Source of the DNA: Thiocapsa sp. KS1
GTDB taxonomy: Bacteria; Pseudomonadota; Gammaproteobacteria; Chromatiales; Chromatiaceae
Reading direction: 5' to 3'
Length of the DNA stretch: 44,831 nt
Assembly (NCBI RefSeq): GCF_001499735.1
Contig: NZ_LN848257.1
Span: 3,372,556-3,417,386, forward strand
Below are positions 8,359 through 17,994 of the stretch, piece by piece. How positions within the stretch are numbered: position 1 is the stretch's first letter; every line of letters starts with the position of its first letter. The notes beneath the pieces are model-generated. The model was not told the origin of the DNA. It did no database searches and worked only from the letters and a program-made list of their open reading frames with translations. The translations under genes were made by a program, and so were the position numbers.

Positions 8359-9165
8359 ATGAGATTTAGAGGCGTCTTAATGTTGCTGGTGTCGCTCGCG
8401 CTCGCCGGCGCCGCGGCGGTCTGGGCAAATCGATGGATGGCGGATCAGCTCGCGGCCGCTGCCGACGACGCCGAGCTGAGCCGCGTGGTGGCGGCCGCGG
8501 CCCAGATCCCCTTCGGCACCAAGATCGATGCGACCCACCTCAAGATGATCGAGTTGCCGCCGGAATCGGTACCCGAAGGCGCCTTCACGGACGTCAACGA
8601 GACCCTGGGCCTGATCGCGGTTCAGCCGATCTACCAAGGCGAGATCTTGATCGCAGGTCGGGTCGTCGAGACCCTCGGCGGTAGCGCCTTGGCTGCAGTC
8701 GTAGAGCCCGGAATGCGGGCCATCACGGTGCGGGTCGACGATGTCGTCGGCGTCGCGGGGTTTCTGCTCCCCGGCAACCGTGTCGACGTGATCGCGACGC
8801 GCCGTGGGCGTGCGAGCGAGAGCTCGGAGGCGAAGACACTCATCGAGAATCTCAGGGTCCTCGCGGTCGATCAGAGCACCGCCACGGACAAGGAGACGCC
8901 GGTCGTCGTGCGAGCGGTCACTCTGGAGGCGACACCCCACCAAGCCGAAGAGATCGTTCAATGGACCCAGGAGGGAAAGGTGCAGTTGGTCTTGCGCAAT
9001 CCCCTCGAGGGCGCTGATCAAGTGGCCGTCGCCGATCTCGGAAACGAGGGAGCCGATACGGATCCGGCCGCCACGGCGATGCTCGCGACGGTTCCCCGGA
9101 CTTTGACGGTTGATCTGATCCGCGGGACGGATTTGAGCTCATTGACGTTCGATAAGGCGCAGTAG
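8359..9165 (+). CDS. cpaB: Flp pilus assembly protein RcpC/CpaB
   Basis: 268 residues. The N-terminal membrane anchor (about 5-25) is followed by a SAF-like domain (about 43-105; AAAQIPFGTKIDATHLKMIELP) and the RcpC/CpaB core, with AVVEPGMRAITVRVDDVVGVAGFLLPGN and then RVDVIAT. This is the periplasmic partner of the RcpA secretin and probably helps gate or stabilise the outer-membrane pore. The length fits the family (about 260-310). It sits immediately before rcpA, the usual tad order. Confidence 0.9.
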   Translation: MRFRGVLMLLVSLALAGAAAVWANRWMADQLAAAADDAELSRVVAAAAQIPFGTKIDATHLKMIELPPESVPEGAFTDVNETLGLIAVQPIYQGEILIAGRVVETLGGSALAAVVEPGMRAITVRVDDVVGVAGFLLPGNRVDVIATRRGRASESSEAKTLIENLRVLAVDQSTATDKETPVVVRAVTLEATPHQAEEIVQWTQEGKVQLVLRNPLEGADQVAVADLGNEGADTDPAATAMLATVPRTLTVDLIRGTDLSSLTFDKAQ

Positions 9166-9302
9166 CCGGATCCGGCGGGCGTCTCGGCCGGAGAGGGACG
9201 TCGGGTTGATCCGGGTAAGTCCGACCGACAAGCCAAAGGGGTTTGGTTTCGGGATTTGGGGCGGATGGCATCCGCATGTGTTCAGGATCGGGAGGCTTTA
9301 GG

Positions 9303-10925
9303 ATGCGTGGTCGGGACAAGAGAGATCGGGGGTGTGAATACCCCGGACGGAAGCGTCAGCCTCCTCGCGGTCGATTCAGCTCGCCGAAGGCAAAAGGGTT
9401 TACGGTCCTGATCCTCGTCGGCCTGGCTCTGGCGGGCGGGTTCCCGGATCCCGACCGGGCTCATGCGGCCGATGCCGGCGACACGCTCAGCGTCTTCGAG
9501 AATCGCGACCATCTGGAGGTCGCGCTGAATCAATCGCGCGTCATCATGCTCAAGACCGCGGCCACCCGCGTTTCGGTCGCTAACCCCGAGATCGTCGACA
9601 TCGTGGTCTTGGATCCACGTCAGGTCTATGTGGTCGGAAAGCAGCTCGGCACGACCAACCTCGTCCTTTGGGACGACAACGATCGGGTCCGTGGGATGCT
9701 TCGTCTTGAGGTCACCCATGATTTGGATCTCTTGAAGACCAAGCTCCATCAACTCCTGCCCGGCGAGCGGGTTCAGGTGCGCTCCTCCCAGGGTTCCATC
9801 GTCGTGAGCGGTCAGGTCTCCAGCCCAAGCAATGCCGAGGCGGCCGTGCGTTTGGCCGAGAGCTTCGCGCAAGCTTCAGGCGGCGCGGATAAGCCGACCG
9901 TGCTCAATATGCTCCAGGTAGGCGGCTCGCAGCAGGTGATGCTGGAGGTCAAGGTTGCAGAGATCTCACGCACACTCACAAAGCGATTGGATGTGAACTT
10001 CACCAGCTTCTATGACGGCGGGAGTATCCAGATCGGCACTGTGGGGAGCGGCACCAGGTTTCCGGATGCAATCTTCAAGGATCCATTCGTCGGCGATATT
10101 CGACTTCCTCAGTTCTCGAGCCCCGGGGTTTGGGGACCCGCCATTCCGGAGATCGCGCCCGGTCGGCCGGTCATTCAAGACCGGGGGCTCTTCATCAATT
10201 CGCTGAACGGGAACTTCCTCTTCAACCTGATCATCGATGCCGCGAAAGACGAGGGCCTGGCCAAGATCCTCGCCGAGCCGAATCTAACGACCTTGAGCGG
10301 TCAGCAGGCCAGGTTTCTGGCCGGCGGTGAGTTTCCCATTCCGGTCCCCCAGGACTTCGGCAACATCACCATCGAGTACAAGGAGTTCGGTGTCGGGGTA
10401 GAGTTCATCCCGGTTGTCCTCGACTCGGGCGTGATCAGCATGACCCTGAACGTGATCGTGTCCGAGCTGACGTCGCAGAATTCTCTCGCCCTGCCCGTCG
10501 GCGTGACCGGCAACACCTTCGTCATCCCGGCTCTGACGAAACGCAGCGCCAACTCGACCGTCGAGGTGCAAACCGGCCAGACCATCGCGATCGCCGGTCT
10601 GATCAACGAGACACTGCGTGAGAACGTGGACAAGTTTCCCGGCCTCGGAGATGTGCCGGTGCTCGGTATGCTTTTCCGCAGCCAAGAGTTCGTAAAGGGA
10701 CAGACCGAGCTGGTCATCTTCGTGACACCTCGGCTTGCCCGCTCGTTCGACCCGACTCAGGTCAAGCTGCCGACCGACAGTTTCGTCGAGCCGAGTGACC
10801 TGGAGTTCTATCTCATGGGCAGGCTCAAGGCCAGGCCCCCCGAGCAGCGCTCCGATTTAAGCACCGAGACCGGGATGGGCCCGGACAAAAGCGGCAGCGA
10901 GGGACACTTCGGTCATGATCTCTGA
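9303..10925 (+). CDS. cpaC: Tad secretin RcpA/CpaC
   Basis: 540 residues forming the outer-membrane channel for the Flp pilus. A long basic N-region precedes a signal peptide (hydrophobic about 32-46, probable cleavage after AHA near 55). The N-domain (about 60-220) contains RVSVANPEIVDIVVLDPRQ. The C-terminal secretin domain has MLEVKVAEISRTLTKRLDV, TTLSGQQARFLAGGEFPIPV and the end signature FPGLGDVPVLGMLFRS...ELVIFVTPRL. The frame is open to a TTG at 9243, but GGGAGG at 9290-9295, seven bases before the ATG at 9303, fixes the start there. Its 3' end lies 34 bases before the next gene's start. Confidence 0.92.
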   Translation: MRGRDKRDRGCEYPGRKRQPPRGRFSSPKAKGFTVLILVGLALAGGFPDPDRAHAADAGDTLSVFENRDHLEVALNQSRVIMLKTAATRVSVANPEIVDIVVLDPRQVYVVGKQLGTTNLVLWDDNDRVRGMLRLEVTHDLDLLKTKLHQLLPGERVQVRSSQGSIVVSGQVSSPSNAEAAVRLAESFAQASGGADKPTVLNMLQVGGSQQVMLEVKVAEISRTLTKRLDVNFTSFYDGGSIQIGTVGSGTRFPDAIFKDPFVGDIRLPQFSSPGVWGPAIPEIAPGRPVIQDRGLFINSLNGNFLFNLIIDAAKDEGLAKILAEPNLTTLSGQQARFLAGGEFPIPVPQDFGNITIEYKEFGVGVEFIPVVLDSGVISMTLNVIVSELTSQNSLALPVGVTGNTFVIPALTKRSANSTVEVQTGQTIAIAGLINETLRENVDKFPGLGDVPVLGMLFRSQEFVKGQTELVIFVTPRLARSFDPTQVKLPTDSFVEPSDLEFYLMGRLKARPPEQRSDLSTETGMGPDKSGSEGHFGHDL

Positions 10926-10959
10926 CACCGACACCTATTGCGCGACACGAGGACAGGAC

Positions 10960-11238
10960 ATGAACGTCGACACCCTCGCACGGACCTTTGGACTCCTCGC
11001 GCTTGCGTGCAGCGTCGTTCTGCTCGGCTGTGCCACCGAGCCCGACATCACGCAGGATCCGGATTTCGGTCAATCGGTGCGTCACATGATCGCCCTCCAA
11101 ACCGCCGATCCCTGGACGGGCGGAACCGGCTTGGACGGGGAAAAGGCGACCGCGACCCTGCGTGCGTATCGCGAGCAGGTGGCGAAGCCGCAGCAGACCG
11201 TGGAGCGGGAGCTCATCGACATCAATCTCGGGGAATGA
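10960..11238 (+). CDS. Small tad-locus lipoprotein
   Basis: 92 residues with a lipoprotein signal (LLALACSVVLLGC, lipobox Cys at about residue 24). The mature part carries SVRHMIALQTADP and GLDGEKATATLRAYREQ. Lipoproteins with a DPxxG...V/GLDGxxA...RY pattern occur at this position, between the secretin and tadZ genes, in beta/gamma-proteobacterial tad loci, where they may replace CpaD/RcpB as a pilotin or secretin partner. An in-frame ATG at 10915 overlaps rcpA, but GAGGA at 10949-10953 supports 10960. Function is inferred from position only. Confidence 0.7.
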   Translation: MNVDTLARTFGLLALACSVVLLGCATEPDITQDPDFGQSVRHMIALQTADPWTGGTGLDGEKATATLRAYREQVAKPQQTVERELIDINLGE

Positions 11239-11305
11239 CGGCATGACCCGTCACGCTCCGAGACCAGGCAGCCTGCAGTCACCCATCGAGCCCTAAGCCA
11301 AAGCG

Positions 11306-12496
11306 ATGCGTCATCCACTCAGAGTCGTTCTAGTCGGCGAGCCGAGCTCTCCCTTCTCGGAGGTCGAAGCCTTGCTTGCCGAGCATCGGCAGATGCTCGT
11401 GGCCAAACGGGTCATCGGTATGGGTGCCGATCCGGTGCTCTCGGAGCTGCAGGACCCATGCGATGTCATCGTCCTGGTGCTGACCGGAAACTGGCGCCGC
11501 ACGCTCCAGATCTGTTTCGCGAAGGAAGGGCCTGCCGTCAAGCCGCTGTTGGTGGTCGGTCCGGCCGACGATATGGAGCTCATGCGCGCCATCATGCGGG
11601 TAGGCGCACGGGATTACTTCTCCTTACCCGTCGGGTCGAGCGATCTCATCCCGGCCCTCGACCGAATCGGCAAAGAAGAGCACGAGCGCCGCGGCGGTCT
11701 CTCCGCCGAGGTCACCACCTGCATCAACGCCAAGGGCGGCAGCGGCGCCAGCTTCCTGGCGGCCAACTTCGCTCATGTCCTGGTGAAGGCGCATGAACGG
11801 CGCACCGTTCTCATGGATTTCGAGCTTCAGTTCGGCAGCCTTCCGACCTATTTCAACCTGCGCTCGCGCAATGGCCTGATTCGGGCCCTGGAGTTGGTCG
11901 ACACGCTCGACGTCACCGCACTTCAAGGGTATCTGCAGCTGCACCCCAGCGGCCTTGCACTGCTCGCCGCAGCCTCCGAAGGCATGGTGTTGCCCGAGGA
12001 CGTGCACGAAGATCGGATCGCGAAGCTCTTCGCCATCCTCGACGAGGCCTACGAGCAGCTCGTCGTCGATCTGCCGCGACGGATCGATCGCGCTACCGCG
12101 GCCATCCTGGACCGCTCCGACATCATCATGCTGGTCACCCAGCAGACGGTCGCCCATCTGCACGACGCCAAACGGTTGGCCTCGCTGATTACGGAGCAGC
12201 TCGGCATCAGTCCCGATCGTGTGGTGGTGGTCGTCAACCGGTTCAGCAAGCACGGCGAGGTCACGCTCTCCGATATTCAGGAGTCCCTGCCCGGGCTGCG
12301 CCTGGAGACCCTCCCGAACGATTATCGCAACGTCTCCAAGAGCATCAACCTGGGCGTGCCGCTGTTCGAAATGGAGCCGCGTGCACCGCTGAGCCGTCGC
12401 ATCTTAGAGCTGATCGCAAGCCTTCACGCCAAGCCTGAGGAGGCATCGACATCCTCTCTGGCGATTTGGCCTTGGGTGTCACGCAGTCGTCGCTGA
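11306..12496 (+). CDS. cpaE: Tad localisation ATPase TadZ/CpaE
   Basis: 396 residues: an N-terminal atypical receiver-like domain (about 5-120, with RVGARDYFSLPV) and a MinD/ParA-like ATPase domain (about 135-380). The P-loop region is INAKGGSGASF (KGGSGAS, 143-149). The signature lysine K143 is present, but the usual second lysine of GKT/S is Ala, a deviation seen in many TadZ proteins. Other ATPase segments are VLMDFELQFGSLPTYFNL and LVVDLPRRIDRATAAILDRSD. TadZ positions the Tad machine, usually at a pole, and is thought to act upstream of TadA. It lies 11 bases before tadA. Confidence 0.88.
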   Translation: MRHPLRVVLVGEPSSPFSEVEALLAEHRQMLVAKRVIGMGADPVLSELQDPCDVIVLVLTGNWRRTLQICFAKEGPAVKPLLVVGPADDMELMRAIMRVGARDYFSLPVGSSDLIPALDRIGKEEHERRGGLSAEVTTCINAKGGSGASFLAANFAHVLVKAHERRTVLMDFELQFGSLPTYFNLRSRNGLIRALELVDTLDVTALQGYLQLHPSGLALLAAASEGMVLPEDVHEDRIAKLFAILDEAYEQLVVDLPRRIDRATAAILDRSDIIMLVTQQTVAHLHDAKRLASLITEQLGISPDRVVVVVNRFSKHGEVTLSDIQESLPGLRLETLPNDYRNVSKSINLGVPLFEMEPRAPLSRRILELIASLHAKPEEASTSSLAIWPWVSRSRR

Positions 12497-12507
12497 GGTC
12501 TTGATCT

Positions 12508-13887
12508 ATGGACATGTTCGGCAATCGCTCCGGCAATCTCGGCACACCGCCCGGCCTCACCGACGACGAATTCGCGTTGCGTCGGCGCGGTCTGAGCGGT
12601 CGGCTCGGCGAGGGGCTTTCGAAGTCCGAGCAGGAGACGAAATACGATCTTCTGCAGAACGTCGTCAAGATGATGGATCTGTCGCTCCTCGCGAACCTCG
12701 AGGACGCCCAGGCACGCACCCAGATCCAAGAGGCGTGCGAGCGCCTCATGAATCAGCAGTCGCTGCCGTTCAATACCCAGACCCGGCAGCGGATCATCAA
12801 AGAGATCCAGAACGAGATCCTGGGTCTGGGTCCGCTGGAGGGTCTGCTGGCCGATCCCGCGATCTCGGACATCCTGGTCAACGGGCCGAGCCAGATCTAT
12901 ATCGAGCGCAACGGTCGGCTGGAATTGTCGAGTGCGCGCTTCGACAACGACCGTCATCTCATGACCATCATCGACCGTATCGTCTCGCGTGTCGGGCGCC
13001 GGATCGACGAGTCCTCGCCCATGGTCGACGCTCGGCTGCCGGACGGCTCCCGCGTGAATGCCATCATCCCGCCGCTGGCACTCAACGGCGCCGTGATGTC
13101 GATTCGACGCTTCTCGGTCGATCGGCTCACGATGGAACGGCTCGTCGAGCTCGGCGAGCTGACCCCGACGGTCGGTCGCGTGCTTCAGGCGGCGGTCAGA
13201 GGCCGACTCAACATCCTGATCTCCGGCGGCACCGGCACCGGCAAGACCACGCTGCTCAACGTCCTCTCCGGTTTCATTCCCCCGGACGAGCGTGTCGTCA
13301 CCATCGAAGACTCCGCCGAGCTGCAGCTTCAGCAGCCCCATGTCGTACGGCTCGAGACCCGCCCGCCCAACATCGAGGGCCGCGGCGAGGTCGCCCAACG
13401 CGATCTGGTGCGCAACAGCTTGCGTATGCGCCCGGACCGCATCGTGGTCGGCGAGGTCCGCGGGGCCGAAGCGCTGGATATGCTCCAAGCCATGAACACC
13501 GGGCACGACGGCTCGCTGACCACCATCCATGCGAACGCACCCCGCGATGCCTTGACCCGAATCGAGAGCATGGTCGCCATGTCGGGCGTCAACCTCCCGA
13601 GCCGGCCGTTGCGCGCGCAGATCGCGTCCGCGCTCGACTTGGTCATCCAACTCGAGCGCCACGAAGACGGTCACCGCCGGATCGTCAGCATCCAGGAGAT
13701 CAACGGGGTCGAGGGCGACATCATCACCATGTCCGAGATCTTTCGCTTCGAGCGCGAGGGGGTCGACCGCGAGGGCAAGGTCGTGGGGCAGTTCACCGCG
13801 ACCGGCCTGGTGCCGAAGTTCTACGAGCAGATCCGCAAGCGCGGGCTGGACCTGGATATCGGCGTCTTCCAGCCGGGACAACCCTGA
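12508..13887 (+). CDS. tadA: Tad secretion ATPase TadA/CpaF
   Basis: 459 residues, the motor of Flp pilus assembly. A helical N-terminal region leads into the GSPE-family ATPase. Walker A is GGTGTGKT (240-247), the Asp/Glu box is around [14 protein letters not shown], the Walker B-like segment IVVGEVRG is at about 312-319 and the His box [13 protein letters not shown] at about 331-343. It acts as a cytoplasmic hexamer on TadB/TadC. The length is typical, and the surrounding tadZ-A-B-C order is canonical. Confidence 0.95.
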   Translation: MDMFGNRSGNLGTPPGLTDDEFALRRRGLSGRLGEGLSKSEQETKYDLLQNVVKMMDLSLLANLEDAQARTQIQEACERLMNQQSLPFNTQTRQRIIKEIQNEILGLGPLEGLLADPAISDILVNGPSQIYIERNGRLELSSARFDNDRHLMTIIDRIVSRVGRRIDESSPMVDARLPDGSRVNAIIPPLALNGAVMSIRRFSVDRLTMERLVELGELTPTVGRVLQAAVRGRLNILISGGTGTGKTTLLNVLSGFIPPDERVVTIEDSAELQLQQPHVVRLETRPPNIEGRGEVAQRDLVRNSLRMRPDRIVVGEVRGAEALDMLQAMNTGHDGSLTTIHANAPRDALTRIESMVAMSGVNLPSRPLRAQIASALDLVIQLERHEDGHRRIVSIQEINGVEGDIITMSEIFRFEREGVDREGKVVGQFTATGLVPKFYEQIRKRGLDLDIGVFQPGQP

Positions 13888-13906
13888 TGGAACTCGGAAA
13901 CTAGCC

Positions 13907-14878
13907 ATGTCGGACCAAACTCTTTTTATCGTCATGGTCTTCATCGTTGGTTTCCTGATGAGCCAGGCCTTCGTCCGGCCGCTGATGGGAACGGGACGCG
14001 AGGCCAGGCGGCGCCTGCGCGAGCGTATCCGCGATCTTTCGGACGATGCGACGGGAGCGGAACAGGTTTCGCTCCTGCGCGACCGTTATCTTCGTGACCT
14101 CTCGCCCTTTGCGCGCGCATTGATGAAATTGCCCGGGATGGATGGACTCCAGGCGCTCATCGCGCAGGCCGGGGCCGAGAAGCCGCCGCATCGGGTCCTT
14201 ATCCTCTGTGTCGCGATGGGCGTCGCCGCCGGCATGGCTGCGGGTACCGCGTTCGGCTGGGGACTCGGTGCACTCCTGATCGGCCTCATCGGGACGGCCT
14301 TGCCCATCCTGCAGCTCAAGACGAAGCGCGCGAAACGAATCGCCAAATTCGAGGAACAACTCCCGGACGCCCTGACCGTCGCAGCCCGCTCACTCCGTGC
14401 GGGCTTGCCGTTCGGCGAGGCGTTGAAGCTGGTGTCCCAAGAAATGCCTGAGCCGGTCGGGAAGGAGTTCGGCATCGTCTTCACCGAGGTCAACTACGGC
14501 GGAGACCTGCGAGGGGCCTTGCTCGGCATGCTCGAGCGGGTGCCGAGCGTCGCGGTGATGGCCATGGTCACCTCGGTCCTGATTCAACGCGAGACCGGAG
14601 GAAATCTAGCCGAGGTGATGGACAAGCTCGCGTCGGTCGTGCGCGAGCGTTTCCGCTTTCAACGCACCGTGCGCACCCTGAGTGCGGAGGGCCGCCTATC
14701 CGCTTGGATCCTGATCTCCTTGCCGTTCCTCATGGCCGGCGCAATCTCGGCGATCAATCCCGAGTACCTGCCGATGCTCACCAAGGATCCGGGCGGACGC
14801 TCCATCGTCATGGCGGCGTTCGGATTTCTCGTGGTGGGCATTCTCTGGTTGCGCTGGATCGTGCGGATCGATGTGTGA
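13907..14878 (+). CDS. tadB: Tad inner-membrane platform protein TadB
   Basis: 323 residues with one N-terminal TM segment, a pair of TM helices at about 95-135 (LILCVAMGVAAGMAAG, LGALLIGLIGTALPIL) and two at the C-terminus. The T2SSF domain between carries FEEQLPDALTVAARSLRAGLPFGEAL and the conserved LIQRETGGNLAEVMDKLA. With TadC it forms the polytopic platform that TadA drives. The ATG is 20 bases after the tadA stop. Confidence 0.93.
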   Translation: MSDQTLFIVMVFIVGFLMSQAFVRPLMGTGREARRRLRERIRDLSDDATGAEQVSLLRDRYLRDLSPFARALMKLPGMDGLQALIAQAGAEKPPHRVLILCVAMGVAAGMAAGTAFGWGLGALLIGLIGTALPILQLKTKRAKRIAKFEEQLPDALTVAARSLRAGLPFGEALKLVSQEMPEPVGKEFGIVFTEVNYGGDLRGALLGMLERVPSVAVMAMVTSVLIQRETGGNLAEVMDKLASVVRERFRFQRTVRTLSAEGRLSAWILISLPFLMAGAISAINPEYLPMLTKDPGGRSIVMAAFGFLVVGILWLRWIVRIDV

Positions 14879-14888
14879 GGACTGATCA

Positions 14889-15866
14889 ATGGATTGGGTA
14901 ATCGCGATCGGCAGTTGGATGGGAGACGCGACGAGCGACCCGGAAAAGTTCCGCGCCCTGGTCGCCAGTCTGTTGGGGGTGGCCGTCTTCACCCTCATCC
15001 TGGCGGCCTATTTCCTGCTCGGCGGATTGTTCGATCCACTCAAGAAGCGGATTCAATCGGTTCAAGTCGCGGATCTGCCGCAGCAAACGAAGAAGCCGTC
15101 AAACAGTTTTCTGAAGACCCTCGGAACCGTGCTCACCCCGAAGGCGATCACGCGGCGTGCTCGAGTCGCAACCATGCTGCAGCATGCCAGCTTTCGTGGC
15201 GAAGGCGATACGCAGCTCTTCTACGGCATCAAGCTTCTAGTCACCCTTCTTGTACCGCTCTTGACGCTCGGAGCCCTCGCCGCGACCAAGGCGATGCCGC
15301 TCGCAAACGCCGTCCCCTTGACCCTCGGCGCCCTCGTGCTCGGCTTCCTCATGCCGGATATCGTCTTGAAGCGTTTGGTGAAACGCCGCCAGAACAGGCT
15401 CAAGCACGGCCTTCCGGACGCCTTGGACCTTTTGGTGGTTTGCTCCGAGGCAGGCCTCGGATTGAACGCCGGCATCCAGCGGGTCGCAAAGGAGATCGGT
15501 ATTACGCATCCTGATCTGGCGGACGAGCTTCAGCTCGTCACCATGCAGATGCGTGCCGGGATCGACAGCCGGAACGCGCTGAAAGGCATGGAAGAGCGAA
15601 CCGGCCTGGACGACATTCAGGCACTGGTCGCAACACTCACCCAATCCATGCGCTTCGGGACCAGTATCGGGGACACCTTGCGGATCTATTCCGCGGAGCT
15701 GCGCGACAAGCGCCTGCAACGTGCCCAGGAAAAGGCGGCCAGGGTCAGTACGCTTATGCTCTTGCCGCTGGTCACCTGCATCTTGCCGAGCTTCATGTTG
15801 GTGGTCCTGGGACCCGCGATGATCGGGCTCTTCAAGGCATTCTCGGAGATGGGTTTCGGAAAATGA
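14889..15866 (+). CDS. tadC: Tad inner-membrane platform protein TadC
   Basis: 325 residues. It has an N-terminal TM (about 25-47), two central TM helices (about 110-155) and a C-terminal TM. The T2SSF domain includes LPDALDLLVVCSEAGLGL and LTQSMRFGTSIGDTLRIYS, diagnostic of TadC. It partners TadB. Its stop codon overlaps a possible upstream start of tadD in an ATGA junction, consistent with tight co-translation. Confidence 0.93.
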   Translation: MDWVIAIGSWMGDATSDPEKFRALVASLLGVAVFTLILAAYFLLGGLFDPLKKRIQSVQVADLPQQTKKPSNSFLKTLGTVLTPKAITRRARVATMLQHASFRGEGDTQLFYGIKLLVTLLVPLLTLGALAATKAMPLANAVPLTLGALVLGFLMPDIVLKRLVKRRQNRLKHGLPDALDLLVVCSEAGLGLNAGIQRVAKEIGITHPDLADELQLVTMQMRAGIDSRNALKGMEERTGLDDIQALVATLTQSMRFGTSIGDTLRIYSAELRDKRLQRAQEKAARVSTLMLLPLVTCILPSFMLVVLGPAMIGLFKAFSEMGFGK

Positions 15867-15898
15867 TCGACGCGGATCACGGCGAATACAGGGGATCG

Positions 15899-16855
15899 AT
15901 GATGAACGGATCAGTACCTAATAGGCGCGCCGCCCTCGGGATATCAGGCGCAATCGCCATCACGGTATTGCTGATGGGCTGCGTCTCCTCCCCGACCAAA
16001 CCGGCGACAAGCGAGATGGGGGTATTCGCAAGCCTCTACGACGGCAAGTCCGACGTCGCCTTCGCAACCCTCTTCCCCGTCGCCTCGGCGGCCGAGGCGA
16101 TCCAACGCGGCGACCTTGCGCTGAGCCAGGGCGATATGGACCGCGCGCTCTTCGAGTACATCCGGGCCTTGGACATGGATCCCAAGAATGCCGATGCACT
16201 CTATAAGATCGGCATCATCCACTCGGCACGCGGAAATATTCCATTGGCCGAGATGGCCTACCGGTGGTCGCTCCAGGAGGATCCGAACAACCTCGGATCG
16301 CTTACCGGCTTGGGTGTGCTCCTCTTGAAGAAAAGAGAGTATGCAGAAAGTCGGACACACCTTGAGAAGGTAGTCGGTATCGATGCCCGAATCGCACCGG
16401 CACAGAATGCACTCGGAGTCATTTCCGATCTCGACCGTGATTACGACCGCGCCCAACGTCATTATTCGATGGCGATCGAAGCCGGTGCCGCATCGGCCTC
16501 GCTGATGAACAACCTCGGTTACTCCCGGTATCTCGGCGGCAATCTCAAAGGCGCGGCCACGACGTTCCGGGAGGCATTGTTGATGGACCCCAATTACGAG
16601 CTCGCTTGGCGCAACCTCGCCCTGGTCTATACCCGCCAGGGTCACTACGACGAGGCCATCGAGGCATTGACGAAGGTACAGGACGAAGCCAAGGCGTACA
16701 ACGACGTGGGTTATCTCCTGATGGTCGACGGCAAGCTCGACAAGGCGCGCAGCTATTTCGACGAGGCGAAACGACTCTCTCCGAGTTTTTACGCCCTGGC
16801 GGATACCAACTCACGTCGGGTCGAGTTGATGCAGGGGCATTCCGCTTCTCCCTGA
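15899..16855 (+). CDS. tadD: TPR lipoprotein TadD
   Basis: 318 residues from the preferred start. A lipoprotein signal (AIAITVLLMGC, Cys at about residue 28) is followed by roughly six tetratricopeptide repeats (for example AEAIQRGDLALSQGDMDRAL, ADALYKIGIIHSARGNIPLA, SLMNNLGYSRYLGGNLKGA). TadD is a periplasmic-facing scaffold needed for pilus assembly. The frame also opens at 15863 (ATGA overlap with tadC), but AGGGG at 15889-15893 sits before the ATG pair at 15899/15902, and that start puts the signal peptide at the very N-terminus. Confidence 0.88.
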   Translation: MMNGSVPNRRAALGISGAIAITVLLMGCVSSPTKPATSEMGVFASLYDGKSDVAFATLFPVASAAEAIQRGDLALSQGDMDRALFEYIRALDMDPKNADALYKIGIIHSARGNIPLAEMAYRWSLQEDPNNLGSLTGLGVLLLKKREYAESRTHLEKVVGIDARIAPAQNALGVISDLDRDYDRAQRHYSMAIEAGAASASLMNNLGYSRYLGGNLKGAATTFREALLMDPNYELAWRNLALVYTRQGHYDEAIEALTKVQDEAKAYNDVGYLLMVDGKLDKARSYFDEAKRLSPSFYALADTNSRRVELMQGHSASP

Positions 16856-16867
16856 GGAGGTCGCCAA

Positions 16868-17386
16868 ATGAATGCCGACATTGGACATACAAGGTCAGGA
16901 CTCCACCGCTCGATCGGGCGCGGGTCTCAGCACGGTGCCACGACGGTCGAGTTCGCCCTGACGATCGGGCTCAGCCTCACACTCATGTTCGCTATCATCG
17001 AGTTTGCGGTGGCCATGTATAACCAGGGCGTCTTGGTACACGCGACCCGTTTGGGCGCCCGCGAAGCATCGCTCTTTTGGGTGGATCCGCCGCAGATCAC
17101 ATCGGATAGCGATCCGAGGCAGGACCAGCGGATCCATCGCGACACCATCTTGGATGCCATCACGGACTGGACGGAAAACTTTGTCGTGTCATTCACCGCC
17201 GAGGATCCCGGCGACCCGGTGCTCCGCTTGCGCGGAGCCACGGTCGCGGCAGCAACCCCAGTGGTCGCACCGGGAGACGAGGTGCGCATCGACAACGCAT
17301 TCCGATTCAGGGGACCCGTCACCTCGGTGCTCTCCGGCGCGTTCGATTACACCCAACGTGCGCGAGCCGTCATGCGCGTGGAATGA
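16868..17386 (+). CDS. tadE: TadE-like minor pilin
   Basis: 172 residues. A leader of about 23 residues ends in a clear prepilin peptidase site, G|ATTVEF, with Glu at +5. A hydrophobic helix (ALTIGLSLTLMFAIIEFAVAM) and a globular periplasmic domain follow. TadE pseudopilins are processed by TadV and are thought to prime or cap the Flp fibre. An excellent AGGAGG lies about eight bases before the ATG. It leads a run of three minor-pilin-like genes. Confidence 0.87.
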   Translation: MNADIGHTRSGLHRSIGRGSQHGATTVEFALTIGLSLTLMFAIIEFAVAMYNQGVLVHATRLGAREASLFWVDPPQITSDSDPRQDQRIHRDTILDAITDWTENFVVSFTAEDPGDPVLRLRGATVAAATPVVAPGDEVRIDNAFRFRGPVTSVLSGAFDYTQRARAVMRVE

Positions 17387-17402
17387 GCTCCCGATGGAGT
17401 AG

Positions 17403-17891
17403 GTGAAGATGACGATCAAGAGCCATCGATCAGAGCGATCTTCCGGATTTGTCGGCCGTCCTCGTATCGCGGGGCTGAGGTCGATCGCACGACGCTGGGA
17501 TCAGGCCGGCGCCGCCGACATGGTCCAGCTCGCGATCTTGGCTCTGTTCATCGCACTTCCGCTTATGGTCGGCATTGTCGAAATCTCGGTGGGCTTCTTC
17601 AATCAGGCGATCTTGACGAACGCCAGCCGGGCCGCTGCACGCGAGGCCATCCGTGTGCCCGAGCCTCGCGTTACTCCCGTAAACGCCGCTCTTGCAGCGT
17701 TCAACGGTGGCCGGATCAACTGGAATGGCTCCGGGGACCTGACGGCGGGAATGGTTCAGGTGACATCCAGCGGCAGCCAGGTCACCGTAACCCTGACCTA
17801 CCCTCACCGTTTTCTGCTTCTACCAAGCTTCGCGGACGGCATCGCCAACATTAACCTGGTCGCCCGCACCGACATGCGGATGCGGCGGTAA
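17403..17891 (+). CDS. TadE/TadF-like minor pilin with a degenerate processing site
   Basis: 162 residues with the TadE-type plan: basic leader (about 1-35), hydrophobic helix (QLAILALFIALPLMVGIVEI) and the family segment FNQAILTNASRAAAREAI. The expected G|xxxxE site reads QAGAADMVQLAI. If the helix is aligned with TadE, the -1 residue is Ala and the +5 residue is Gln instead of Gly and Glu. It may therefore be cut poorly or remain membrane-anchored. Context and fold still support a minor-pilin role. Confidence 0.78.
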   Translation: MKMTIKSHRSERSSGFVGRPRIAGLRSIARRWDQAGAADMVQLAILALFIALPLMVGIVEISVGFFNQAILTNASRAAAREAIRVPEPRVTPVNAALAAFNGGRINWNGSGDLTAGMVQVTSSGSQVTVTLTYPHRFLLLPSFADGIANINLVARTDMRMRR

Positions 17892-17994
17892 ACAAGATCC
17901 GGCGCCCGGCCGGTTTCACCGGTCGATCCCTCGCGGATGACCCGTAATCGATAGACTGCCAGTGATCTCGGCGTGATTTAGGGAGGACCGATTG

